NCBI RefSeq assembly: GCF_000003605.2
Contig: NW_003150758.1
Location: forward strand, 520,082 to 541,131
Direction: 5' to 3'
Length of the DNA: 21,050 nucleotides
Source: Saccoglossus kowalevskii
Taxonomy: Eukaryota; Hemichordata; Enteropneusta; Harrimaniidae
Position numbers and translations under genes: made by a program. Shown one piece after another: positions 10,554 to 19,718 of the stretch (positions within the stretch are counted from its first letter, which is position 1; each line of letters begins with the position of its first letter). A model generated the notes under the pieces. It saw only the letters and a list, made by a program, of their open reading frames with translations, made no database searches and had not been told where the DNA came from.

Positions 10554-11130
10554 TCCTGGGGTCATGTACAAGTACGTGGATGAGTGACATTGTGGGATCA
10601 TGTACAAATACCGGAATGAGTGACATTTTGGAGTCGTGTATAAGTACCAGAAGGGGTGACCTCTTTGGGTCATGTACAAGTACCAGGATGAGTGACCTCT
10701 TGGGGTCATGTATAAGTAGCAAAATGAATGACCCCTTGGGGTCATGTATAAGTAACCTGGATGAGTGACCTCTTGGGGTCATGTATAAGTACCAAAATGA
10801 GCGACATCTTGAGGTCATGTATAAGTACCAGCAAGAGTGACCTCTTGGGGTCATGTATAAGTACCAAAATGAGCGACATCTTGAGGTCATGTATAAGTAC
10901 CAGCAAGAGTGACCTCTTGGGGTCATGTATAAGTACCAGGATGAGTGACCTCTTTGGGTCATGTATAAGTAACAGCAATAGTGACCTCTTGTGGTACCAG
11001 GATGAGTGATCTCTTGGGGTCGTGTATAAGTAACAAATGAGTGACATCATGGGGTGATGTATAAGTACCAGCAAGAGTGACCTCTTGGGGTCATGTATAA
11101 GTACCAGAATGAGTGACCTTTTGGGGTCAT
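10554..11130. repeat. 36-bp minisatellite, about 15-16 units
   Basis: GGTCATGTATAAGTACC recurs every 36 bp from 10562 to 11127. One step is 37 bp (10742 to 10779), one is 35 bp, and one unit has lost about 11 bp (near 10993). Because 36 is a multiple of three, 12-residue repeats are readable in several frames on both strands, so open frames here are not evidence of a gene. Units 10790-10861 and 10862-10933 form two nearly identical 72-bp dimers. Confidence 0.97.
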
Positions 11131-11139
11131 ATATTTAAT

Positions 11140-11500
11140 GCACGTGAATTTCCCAACAAAGGTTTAAATGTTCTAGTTGTCTGTGGTGTGGCACTGGTGT
11201 GGTAAGCTGTCGAATAAAATGTCGACAACCTTCGAACACATTGTTATGTTAATTTTATTTCCGGCATGTTAGTTGACTGAGAAATGAAAGATTTCTTGAA
11301 TTTTCTCGGCGATAGCTACGTGATTTTGAACCAAAATTTTATCGGCAAGACTCAGAATGCGACAGTGACAGCCACTGAAACGTACTTGAAGTCAAATGAA
11401 CACGTCAAGCAAAAAAGACTGTTTTGAGTTGTGGCATAAAATGGAGACATATACCATATACCAAAATAAGCGAGGGAGCAAATCGTTTTTATACACGCAA
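11140..11500. other. Intergenic, nothing recognised
   Basis: Ordinary AT-rich sequence between the minisatellite and the palindrome cluster. GTCGAATAAAATGTCGAC near 11208-11226 is a small imperfect inverted repeat. No gene seen. Confidence 0.4.
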
Positions 11501-11510
11501 ATTCCTCTAT

Positions 11511-11669
11511 ACTGGACCAGTATTGGTCCAGTAATTGTCCAGTACTGGTCCGACGCGTTATGGATAGCGATCGGGTCCGCCTCCATTATGGACCGTTATA
11601 TACTGGTCCATTACTGGAGAGCTTTGGTTACGGTCCAGCATGCAGTTGGACCAGTGCTGGTCCATTGCC
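11511..11669. repeat. Cluster of TGGTCC/GGACCA inverted repeats
   Basis: The words GGACCA, TGGTCC and close variants occur about eight times in 160 bp. 11511-11532 is a near-perfect 22-bp palindrome (ACTGGACCAG/TGGTCCAGT arms) and 11647-11665 another (TTGGACCAGTGCTGGTCCA). Several units could pair as hairpins or serve as dimeric protein-binding sites. Confidence 0.75.
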
Positions 11670-11700
11670 GGATCAGAACGAACGCACTGCGTTATGGATA

Positions 11701-11727
11701 CATTATGGATACATTATGTCACATGAC
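11701..11727. repeat. Short GGATACATTAT direct repeat
   Basis: CATTATGGATA is repeated in tandem with a 12-bp period just upstream of the promoter-like motifs. Confidence 0.5.
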
Positions 11728-11730
11728 CTA

Positions 11731-11786
11731 TGACATCACGAATTACCCACAATGCCGTACAGAATGCAATACAAAATGGCAGCCTT
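11731..11786 (+). promoter_or_regulatory. Promoter-like cluster: CRE-like, ZNF143-like, YY1/TISU-like
   Basis: TGACATCACG (11731-11740) is a one-mismatch CRE. TACCCACAATGCC (11744-11756) matches the CCCAYAATGC core of ZNF143/Staf sites. ACAAAATGGCAGCC (11771-11784) resembles the YY1/TISU element that often surrounds the ATG of genes with short leaders. All three within 55 bp is the usual layout of TATA-less metazoan promoters. Transcription would run on the plus strand. Confidence 0.4.
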
Positions 11787-11849
11787 ATTTGGTGGCGTCT
11801 TCTGCTGTGCATTATTTGTTGTTGCTGTTCGTTTCAGTACTGCCACTAG
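11776..11849 (+). CDS. Possible first coding exon (hydrophobic N-terminus)
   Basis: The ATG inside the YY1/TISU-like motif opens a 24-codon frame, MAALFGGVFCCALFVVAVRF followed by STAT. That would be a signal peptide or signal anchor, with a strongly hydrophobic core at residues 3-18. A donor-like CTAG|GTATTT lies at 11849/11850. Without splicing the frame ends a few codons later (TAA after QIK). No convincing second exon was found. Joining to the acceptor at 12000 gives an early stop in the matching phase. The family is unknown, and the call depends mainly on the promoter context. Confidence 0.27.
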
Positions 11850-12059
11850 GTATTTGGTCTATCAGATCAAATAACTCGGCAATACAAAACGAACAACAAC
11901 GCAACCAAAAGAAGCAACAGCTAGATCCAGTTATGTAAATTGGCTTCGGTGTAACGTCTTCCACAGTCTGAATTTCAGTACAACTTGTAATCAACTTTAG
12001 AGATTACCGACTATGGATGTTATGGGGTGTATACTACTGGAGATAGGACTGTAGAGGTA

Positions 12060-12790
12060 ATTTTGGTGTGTTTCTATGTAAATTTATATTTAGAAATGTA
12101 ATTTTCTGTCTGATCCGTTGTGTACAAGTGACATGCTATAACATAAAATATGAATTTAAAAATGTGTGAATTCTTAGCGTTTAGTAGAATTTTTTTTTGT
12201 CTAATCTTGATTTTAATGTTGCTGTTCCATAACATTATAATATACACTAGCTTTTGAATACTTGCATTAGATTTGCAAATCAACCCCTATAAAAAGAGTG
12301 AATTAGATGCATTATGCCATCAAAGTTGCAAGCAATCAAGATTAAAAAACCCGGCAGATTTAGTGTTGATATTGCTACCAATGTATACCTTATGCTGTTC
12401 ATAACAGCATTTATCCACACCAACATTCATACATTTACGTTTATGATACAACCACAATGAAACAAAATTAGAATTCAGTATATGGATTACATTCATATTG
12501 TCGGTCACCCCACTCTTAAATGAAAAGTGACTGTACATTTATTTTAAAATTTGGAACACAATATTTTAATTAGAAGTTGTCAATTCTCGATGAAAACAAA
12601 ACATTATGAATTCCATATTACATGGATGTATAACAGTAATTTAAAAAAAAAGAAAGATAGAACTCCTGTGTATTGAAGACATTGAAGACATTGGAGGTAC
12701 ATGTATGAAGTACAAATACTATAATATTAAAAACACATTTTCAATACACATAAAGTAAATATTTGGTTTATTGCATGCAAAATCATTGAA
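12060..12790. other. AT-rich intergenic DNA, nothing recognised
   Basis: No gene, RNA or clear repeat. A small duplicated GACATTGAA lies near 12678-12695. Confidence 0.45.
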
Positions 12791-12794
12791 ACAT

Positions 12795-13582
12795 GTCTCA
12801 TTTTGACCATAGACCTGTTGTCATTTCTATTCACATAAAGTACATGTGCTTATAATAGAGCAAATACAGTATTAAAAAATAAAACTGCAAGCAATGATCA
12901 TAATTGGTTCCAAGTAGCTATGGTTTAATAAAAGATTATTATAAATACATGCTCTCATATATTTTGTCAGACAACACAAATGAAGCACCGGTTGCATGTC
13001 CCTATCTACAACAGTATTTGTTACCTTACAGTTATGCATATTAAGAAACACATATGAAACTAATAACAGGTAATTAATTAATATGCATGGATTTCAACCC
13101 TGAAGTAATCAGATTTGTGGATTATTAAAATCACCTATGTACCTAGTTTCATTAAAATTTGATCAGTGGTACTCGATATATTTGTGGAGCACCTATAAAT
13201 TGATTAATTTATGCAAATTAGGTAATTAGTAAGTACAAAATGTAACCCTAAGCTGAACATGTAAATTGATTATCCCTAAGTATATACGTGTGTATGTACC
13301 AAGTTTTATTGAAATCTGTTTAGTGGTTCTTGACAATAGGTGAAAATGCTTAAAATTTGCTAATTAATATGCATTATCATTATTATCATCAGCATTATCC
13401 CAGAGTATTCATGTGCCAAATTTCATTGAAATCTGTTTAATAGTTCATGAGAAACAAGTGAAAATAAGTTAACTAATATTAAAATTAGGTAATTAATATG
13501 CACATAATTTCAAACAAAACTAGTCAATAAAATCTGATAATTGGTTCTTGAGATATTAGTCGGACACACACACACACTAACC
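12795..13582. repeat. Interspersed repeat with tandem monomers and CA tail
   Basis: The block from about 13020 holds four diverged monomers. Each has a GGTAATTAATATGCA-like part and a TTCATTGAAATCTGTTTAG-like part followed by GTTCTTGAGA. The second part recurs near 13147, 13303, 13421 and 13524. The element ends in TTCTTGAGATATTAGTCGG followed by (AC)n at 13564-13578. The leader at 12795-13040 is matched again at 15083-15200. Tandem core monomers with a microsatellite end recall the non-autonomous Helitron-related elements of bivalves and other invertebrates; that assignment is tentative. Confidence 0.65.
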
Positions 13583-13688
13583 GCAAAGAATCTCTTTATG
13601 TGCTTCGCTCATGGGAGTCAAAAATAATATAGTATAGAAATTTCAGATGTAGTTTACAAATTATATTACTACATGTAAATAATAATAA

Positions 13689-14043
13689 TTAAACTGGTAA
13701 CCACGGACTATTTGTTAAGAGAAATCTGTTGTGTAAATAATCATTATAATTATCGTTATGAATTAATATTTGCTTCTCATTGAACACCAATTGCCTCTCT
13801 ATAACCTGTTGTGCAAATCCAGAAACAATCTTGCATGTTGTTCCTTCACAGTAGTGAACAAAGCTTTCTGCCTGCAGTATAGATTTAGATGGAATAAAAA
13901 CTCGATGATTGGACAACTCGTATGGTTTACAATGGTATTTTGTTTGCTGGTGGTATTTGCATTTTCTTCATATTGATTTCCAATCATCCAGTCACTAATT
14001 GTTGGATATATTTCATGCTCTGAATTATTCATGATTCGTAGTG
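13689..14043 (-). pseudogene. Possible 3'-terminal exon with a disrupted frame, family unknown
   Basis: Reading on the minus strand, a good acceptor (AAATTTGTTGCAG) precedes base 14043. The first frame then encodes LRIMNNSEHEIYPTISDWM and stays open to 13799. A second frame, shifted relative to it, opens at about 13965 and encodes a protein-like C-terminus (KPYELSNHRVFIPSKS, FVHYCEGTTCKIVSGF) ending at TAA 13689-13691. The two halves look like one protein separated by an indel somewhere in 13900-13965. This suggests a pseudogene, an assembly error or a mistaken reading. I do not recognise the family. AT-rich DNA can yield open frames of this length by chance, so confidence is low. Confidence 0.3.
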
Positions 14044-14049
14044 CTGCAA

Positions 14050-15055
14050 CAAATTTGGCATACTATATCTGCAATGTATGAATACATAGTAATTTGTGTT
14101 AAATTATATGCTACAAAAAATTAAGACCTTGAACGTACTTTTTGGACTTTAGTACAACGTCATTTTAGTTTGATTACCTAACGTTTTTAGGTTCTTGTGC
14201 TGTAAGTTACAGAGCACATACCTAAGCGGTCGTCCCTCAGCAAATAATGAAGCAAAGGCATTTTCGATCTCGAAATCGCAAAACTCTCCCTTTTTACGCA
14301 AACTGAGAAGTTCGAATTACTAAACGAAGTACAGAACGACGAAGATGAAAAAGTGAATATTCGTGATGTATTTTAAGTCTAACCGGGCCGGAAGTGGGAA
14401 TTTGTTAGTAACATATTTTAGTATAAGGTAGTGATAAAGAGTTATTGTACATTATGTTGATACATTTTGATGAAAATTTACAGATACGGCTTCAATACTA
14501 TAGATGATAAAACGGATTTTGGCCCGATTGACAACGAAAGTTACTAGTGTTCGGTCGAACCATGGAAACAAATTGGAACCATTTATTAAGCCACAATATA
14601 ATCATAGATGAAAGAAAATGATAAACTTACTGAAAAGCCGTATTTTTTTCTGATCGTTTTCATCTCTAAAATCTCGTTGAATTCTCGTTACATAGACATT
14701 GGTTCAGATGTATGTGGCAATAGTTGAAAGAAATAAAAATTTGTTTTAAAACTGTAAAAGGAAAATAAATATATAACATAAAAACACGCCGTACAATACT
14801 TCAGATTTTAATCAGATTGTGCTGTTATGCACCATCAATTTTTTGTTTTCAGTAATTAAAGTCTAAATTAGAAGACAAACCTGATGAACACAAATTTAGA
14901 GAACTGAGGCCAGCACGATTTTTGAAGCCAATAAATTACAATCAAAGAAAGCTTACGAAGTGCTCTGACGTGCTTAAGAGTATTGGAACCAGGATGTGCA
15001 AATAAGGAATGCTGTTATACTATATTAGAACCTCCAAATTACATGAAGCAATAAT
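14050..15055. other. Intergenic DNA, nothing firmly recognised
   Basis: A stretch at 14245-14375 reads as a short acidic peptide on the plus strand (KFELLNEVQNDEDEKVNIR) before a stop. It has no start codon and no acceptor consistent with its frame. The rest is AT-rich and featureless. Confidence 0.4.
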
Positions 15056-15059
15056 TGTA

Positions 15060-15310
15060 TTAATCTCATGCTAAAATTATGTCTTATTATGACCACAGAC
15101 TTGCCTTTTGTCTGAGATATTAGTTATGTTTCTATTATAGCACTAATTGTATGTCCTTATAACAGTGCTTGAGATATTACACTTATGCATATTAATGTGG
15201 CCAAATGAACCCATTATATAAGGTGGATAAATGATATACATGGAGTAAGTTTCATTTTCATGAGATATCGGTGAACAGACACACGCACGCACACACGCAC
15301 GCACGCGAGG
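15060..15310. repeat. Second, shorter copy of the CA-tailed repeat
   Basis: Matches the leader of the element at 12795-13582 (GACCACAGACTTG, TTGTATGTCCTTATAACAG, TTATGCATATTAA) and ends in one monomer (GTTTCATTTTCATGAGATATC). A microsatellite of ACAC/ACGC units follows. Same orientation as the first copy, but without the monomer array. Confidence 0.6.
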
Positions 15311-15345
15311 GGAGAGAAGAGAAGAAAAGGGGGGAGAGAGAGAGT
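15276..15345. repeat. ACGC/ACAC microsatellite followed by a GA-rich tract
   Basis: ACACACGCACGC-type units (15276-15307) pass into purine-rich GGGAGAGAAGAG-type sequence up to about 15343. They terminate the preceding repeat element. Confidence 0.85.
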
Positions 15346-16063
15346 TCTGTTCAAATGTCATATTGTCGTGTAATGTATAATGAGAGTTGTGACGTTACGT
15401 TAGTAGAATTAAAGTCGATGTCGTCATATCATCAGCAATGGCAGCAAAAGGCAAAAACGTCTGCTAGACACCGGGTTTATTTCTATTTGTTGTGGGTAGA
15501 AATTCTGTTAAAGATGAATCGGAAATTGTTCTAGATTACAGAAACGCAATAAAGAATATAATATAAATGTATTGCGGTCTATCCAAAGAGGATGAATTGA
15601 AGACTCTCCTTGTCTACTGCAAGACAAAACGAACGGCTTATTGAAATGCAAATTTTGTTACGATGCCAACCTGATAAATATGCTTACGTCCAGAAAGTTA
15701 GAAAAAGTGCAAAAAAAGATTGACCTCGCAAAACATCCAAACAACTTAAGATTCTATTTCTGGTGAGCCACAAATTGAAGGAAAGTCGTTGTTCAGATCA
15801 CCAGAGATCAAAGACACTGTCAAATTAAAAATGATATTTTCAAACACCTTCAAGAGTGGTTTCCAGATAGTAGGCTGATGGATTCCTTCTGTGTGCCAGG
15901 TCCACAATTTATGCCTGTCGAGTTACAACTGTCAGTGGTGAGAGGGGATCTTCTTAGTATAATTTAATTAAAACAGCACATACAAGTTTATTAATAGTTC
16001 GTTATGTTAATAATCTTGCCATGACTTTTGTAGAGGAGGGCCTGACATACAGTTTCGATTTTT

Positions 16064-16776
16064 ATGAAGTCTGGATCAATATCAAGAACAATTCTAGATT
16101 TTCATATTTTTTGGCACAGGCAGATCAAGTTGCTGAAAAGGATCTATGAAAGCGTGAGGGTTCAAACTAAAAAAATGTCAGAACAGGTTAATCAGTTGGC
16201 AGAGGGCGGGAATTCGCATGACCTGTTCACTCAAAAAGTAAAATATGGCATTAATCAGTATAAGCATAATATCAAAGTTGCGGACGTATTAGAAGAGGCG
16301 CAGTCCAAATTGCAGCTTGCAAAATATGACACGTGAAAGATAAACTTGCTGCAGGTATAGACTTAATCGAAGAAATTGATTCTACTTGTAAATACCTCTG
16401 AATACGGCTGGAATACAGCCCAAGAATACATCTCGCATGACTTGGCTATCGACAGCAAAGACGAGCTAAGAGGAGAATATGGAAGGCCGAAACGCGATTG
16501 AGCAGAAAAATCAAAGAAAAAGCTCAGAAGGAAAAGAAGACCCGCAGTCGAAGATTTGTCAGCCAACAGGACCTTACCAGTTCCAAGAGTTTGACTTGGC
16601 AGTAGGCATCCAGCGCTAGCAAAGGATACAGTGGTACCAGACAGGGAGTTTGTATTGGTTGTGGTCGGCAAGGGCATTGCCATTTTGAATGCGGAGCTAT
16701 GCCAACAGGTGCAAATCTGCAGACGGGTCCCACTAGTGAAAATTACTATTACATGAAAGAAATGTATTCGAGATAA
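16064..16776 (+). pseudogene. gag-like protein with CCHC zinc knuckle, DIRS type (broken)
   Basis: A first frame (16064-16336) gives a charged helical segment ending VLEEAQSKLQLAKYDT. It stops, and a shifted frame continues [18 protein letters not shown] further shift gives [20 protein letters not shown], the SEYGW...EY...D signature common in DIRS gag-like proteins. A basic region interrupted by a stop follows. Then comes CIGCGRQGHCHFEC, a C-x2-C-x4-H-x4-C zinc knuckle encoded at 16651-16692, which binds nucleic acid in gag proteins. The last frame ends at TAA 16774-16776. At least two frame changes and two in-frame stops show it is dead. The N-terminus is uncertain and may reach back to about 15560. 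Confidence 0.8.
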
Positions 16777-16862
16777 GTACCGATTCTCGTTTCCTCTGTC
16801 ACAATTTCTGTTTTTCGAATGGTTGCGATACGCTTTCAGATGGAGGTGCGATGCCACGGTGT

Positions 16863-17579
16863 AGTCCGGTTGTGGTAATGGGTCGTCTTTTGAAACATAT
16901 AAATGCATGGTTACAGTTTTTTGCTTCTAAGTCCGTTATCGATTCTATTAGGTTTTAGTATAAAATACCCTTATTCTCCAATGCGCCACCTATGTTTCTA
17001 AAAAAAAACAGGTCGGCACTCAATAATTCTACTTTTGTTGAGCGTTCCATTTCTAACTTGTTTTTGTCCACAGCAATTGAGGAGACGCTAGTGCATCCTT
17101 TAGTTAGTACCTTTTATCAGTGGCGAGGGGAAGGTTGTGGTCTATATTGATGATGGTCTTGGTGCCAGAGGTTCACTAAAGTCTACTTCTGCTTGCGCAA
17201 CAGCAGTGATTTAAATAATTTTGGTTTCTTAAGCAATGATGAGAAATGTCAATGGACTCGGGTTTGTAAGTTAGTGTGGTTGGGAACAGTGCTCGTTACA
17301 GTTGATCGCTTAGAGGTGGCTATCACTGATATTTTAACCAATTCCGGACATTTACGTACAACGTCCAGGTTTGTATCACCCAAGAAAGTGGCTCACGTTA
17401 CCGGGCAGATTGTTTCCATGAGAACGGGTACAGGTAATATTGCTGTACTTGTGACTAGGACGCTGTAGTGCGCCCTATATCCTTTGAGTTATTGGGATAG
17501 TTATTTTTTATTATCGGAAAGGGCCATTGTTGAACTAAATTTTTGGAAAGACGGAGCTCGTAAGGTTGGTATACTCTGA
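16863..17579 (+). pseudogene. Reverse transcriptase of the DIRS-like element, core deleted
   Basis: The N-terminal part reads VVMGRLLKHINAWLQFFASK, then NRSALNNSTFVERSISNLF, the usual lead-in of DIRS RT. After about 17115 the sequence jumps straight to GKVVVYIDDGLG, with the catalytic YIDD at 17143-17154. The expected palm and finger segment carrying the first catalytic aspartate (motif A) and motif B is missing. Downstream, NNFGFLSNDEKCQW, VWLG and VAHVTGQIVSM match the thumb/connection region. That frame has one in-frame TAG at 17466 and then continues (LSYWDSYFLLSERAIVELNF) to TGA at 17577. The missing core and the stops make it non-functional. Confidence 0.88.
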
Positions 17580-17926
17580 CAAGGCGTTTGATAGGTATGT
17601 GGTTGAATGTGGCAATTCCGTGGTACAAAGGGATGTGAGATGAGACAGAGCAGTGCATCAGTTCTACATGAAGAGAACTACAAGCAGTTTTCAGTCTTGT
17701 GTTGTATTGTACATATACTATCAGGCCATACTGTTAAGTGGTTTACAGATAACCGGAATGAAGTGTCTGTTGTACACAAGGGCAGTATGAAGCCCGATTT
17801 GCAGGTTATTGCTTCTGCTATATTTAGTAGCTGTTCCCAGCATGGGATTTCTCTAGATTTGGATTGGATCCCCAAAAGTTCAAATGAAAAGGCTGATTAT
17901 CTAAGAAAAAATCATCGATATAGACG
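17560..17926 (+). pseudogene. RNase H domain of the DIRS-like element
   Basis: Conserved acidic sites can be traced. YSDKAFDR (17572 on) supplies the first aspartate and LHEENYKQF the glutamate. HTVKWFTDNRN with GSMKPDLQ supplies the second aspartate, and WIPKSSNEKAD the last. The main frame is open from about 17607 to 17926, but the first aspartate lies in another frame. The domain degrades the RNA strand after reverse transcription. Here it is part of a dead pol. Confidence 0.85.
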
Positions 17927-18301
17927 GTGTGGGCCCTTTTCTCAGTTGATAGGTTTGCATCATCTTACAACGCTAAATGCGAGAGATTCAATTCACGTTT
18001 TTGTTGTACAAACACAGATGCTGTGGATGCTTTTACTGAAGATTGGTCATTAGATAACAATTGCTTGTTACCACCTGTATGCCTCATTGGCAAAGTTCTG
18101 AGACATTTGGAACCTTCCGGGGTAGGGGTACATAGTGACATTATGCAGATCGACATATTTCTGGCCATTCATTTGTTCAAATGGAGTGCATTTCTTGCCA
18201 AACGACTCGCATTTGTTACAGGCAGAGCTCAAACACTGTTTGGTGGGAAATTGTTAAATTTTCGTATTCTGGCTTTGAATGTATGTAGAGACCATAGGTA
18301 A
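17927..18301 (+). pseudogene. Conserved pol C-terminal region of DIRS elements
   Basis: After a frame change at about 17920, an open frame of 124 codons encodes SVDRFASSYNAKCERFNSRF, then AVDAFTEDWSLDNN, LLPP and LIGKVLRHL. In DIRS-superfamily pols this VDRFA/NSRF/DAFT.DW/PP block follows RNase H and precedes the recombinase. Its biochemical role is not clear to me. In some DIRS elements a methyltransferase-like domain is described in this interval, but I do not see diagnostic methyltransferase motifs. Confidence 0.82.
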
Positions 18302-18499
18302 AAATGTGTCTAAACATTGCCTTGCAGGCTTATAGTTGTTTTAGCGATAGAGGGTATTGTATGCTTTGTAAGCCATAAAGGCATGTATTTTAACTTCTTG
18401 CCGAGTACAGGTAACTGCACTGGGTTCAAATGACTGAAGTAGTCCAAAAAAGAATGTTTTTGGTTTTCGCTTTTTGCTGTGATGGCGTCAGATAATGTA
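18302..18499 (+). other. Spacer inside the retroelement
   Basis: No coding signal between the pol C-terminus and the 80-bp repeats. Probably decayed element sequence. Confidence 0.4.
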
Positions 18500-18705
18500 C
18501 CTGGCTCAAGAGATTGATGGATCCATAGCAGCCTGCTTTTTGAATTTTTGCCATGACAATGGTTTAACCAATAGTCCTATGCTTGAGTGAACGAATGCGG
18601 TCCATAGCAGTCTGTTTTTTTGAATTTTTGCCATAAAAATGGCTTAGCCAATAGTAATTGGCTCGAGTGATCGAATGCGTTCCATAGTAGCAGGTTTTTT
18701 GCTTT
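18500..18705. repeat. 80-bp direct repeats between pol and recombinase
   Basis: TCCATAGCAG begins units at 18522 and 18601, and a diverged TCCATAGTAG begins a third at 18681, periods 79 and 80. Each full unit carries GAATTTTTGCCAT, an ATGG half (a small CCAT/ATGG hairpin), an AACCAATAGT-like word and a GAGTGA...GAATGCG end. Confidence 0.85.
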
Positions 18706-18759
18706 TTCTGTTTAGTTGTACTTTTTACGTTTATATACACAAACTCGTCATATTTTCAC

Positions 18760-19570
18760 TATTTCACCAGATACTGATGTATTTAAATTGGGAGTCTGGG
18801 AAGATCTAAGAATGAATAAGGAACATGCTAATCTTGTGTCAACATTGGAAAGCATATCGCTAGCATCAAGAGCGGACTCCACAGCCAAGAGTTATCTTAA
18901 CGCATTTAATAGGTGGGCTAAATTCGCTAAAGGATGTAGTTTCCAGGTATTTCCTGCCAATCTTTCCCGTGTGTCATTATATCTAATTAGTCTGATTGAG
19001 GGCGCCATTCATAGCCAGAAAACGAAACAGTGTGTAGAATCGGCATGCTATAGCATTCAGTGGATTTACACTTTGGCCGGCTTTCCTTCATCTACTCAAC
19101 ATCTTTTATCAAGAACATCGTGGAATCCTCTAGACGGTTGCTTGGCAAACCACCAATCAAGAAAGAGCCCGTTACAGCAAGTATTTGGGACTTTTAAAAC
19201 ATTCTGTTTTTATGTTTACTTGCCTTTGCTGTGTTTTTTAGATATAGTGATTTTGTAGGCATTAGGGGTTCAGATATTGTTTTTAATGATACACATGTTT
19301 GCACCACTATCCAAAGCAGTAAAAATGAGCAGTACTACAAGAAAGGCAATCAAGTTCGCATTGCCAAAACGGGTAATCCTACTTGCCCCGTAGTATTTAC
19401 AGGCAGCAGAGATCAAAGTAGGTATATCCGATCGTTATCTAATGAGGCATGGCCGTTGGAGATCTGATAAGGCCAAAGAAGGCTACATGAGAAACGATAT
19501 GGAAGGTATGCTTGGCGTTACTAAGTCTTTAGACATTTTAAATATTTATGTCTTTAAGCTGGTGTGCTAG
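18760..19570 (+). pseudogene. Tyrosine recombinase of the DIRS-like element (HxxR block lost)
   Basis: The N-terminal helical domain is clear: SRADSTAKSYLNAFNRWAKF and later QWIYTLAGFPSSTQHL. The frame shifts near 19128 to GKPPIKKEPVTASIWDF, followed by a stop and a short gap, then LCLLAFAVFFRYSDFVGIRG. That segment holds the first catalytic arginine (codon 19240-19242). A beta-sheet segment ending GNPTCPV follows. At about 19400 the expected HSLR-type HxxR block is absent. The sequence resumes, in another frame, at KVGISDRYLMRHGRW (HxRW box), with the nucleophile tyrosine in KEGYM at 19484-19486. The frame ends at TAG 19568-19570. With one arginine box missing it cannot act as a recombinase. 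Confidence 0.88.
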
Positions 19571-19660
19571 ACTATCATGTATCATATTGTACTTAATTTA
19601 TCACTAATATTATTTTACGTAATTCATGTTTTCAAGCATTTTCCCCTTTTGTTTTTGTCT

Positions 19661-19718
19661 ATATTCGCTCGTCTGTCACGACAACACTCTGAATAATCGG
19701 GTGTGCTTACTTTTCTTG
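19661..19718 (+). repeat. Terminal-region direct repeat, copy 1
   Basis: Contains ATTCGCTCG, ACTCTGAATAATCGGGTGTG and TTACTTTT. It is repeated in the same orientation at 20132-20191. It lies about 90 bp after the recombinase stop. Confidence 0.75.

Noticed and set aside
10477-11074. Long open frames on both strands with 12-residue repeats
   Set aside because: They arise from the 36-bp minisatellite period. The frame is carried by repetition and is broken at the 37-bp and 35-bp units.
11396-11938. 180-codon plus-strand open frame
   Set aside because: It runs through the TGGTCC palindromes and the promoter-like motifs, has no recognisable domain, and overlaps a better candidate start in another frame.
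12001-12056. Possible exon reading DYGCYGVYTTGDRTVE, reminiscent of the secreted phospholipase A2 YGCYC motif
   Set aside because: The key second cysteine-glycine pattern is absent, the phase does not match the candidate first exon (which would hit a stop), and 56 bases are too few to support a family call.
14245-14375. Short acidic plus-strand peptide
   Set aside because: No start codon, no acceptor that fits its frame, and stops immediately upstream. Probably chance.
14627-14710. Possible upstream exon for the minus-strand candidate at 13.7-14.0 kb, with a GTAAGT donor
   Set aside because: Its phase happens to fit, but it has no acceptor and no start codon in frame.
16363-16908. 181-codon minus-strand open frame
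   Set aside because: It is antisense to the gag-like remnant with its zinc knuckle, whose plus-strand homology is clear.
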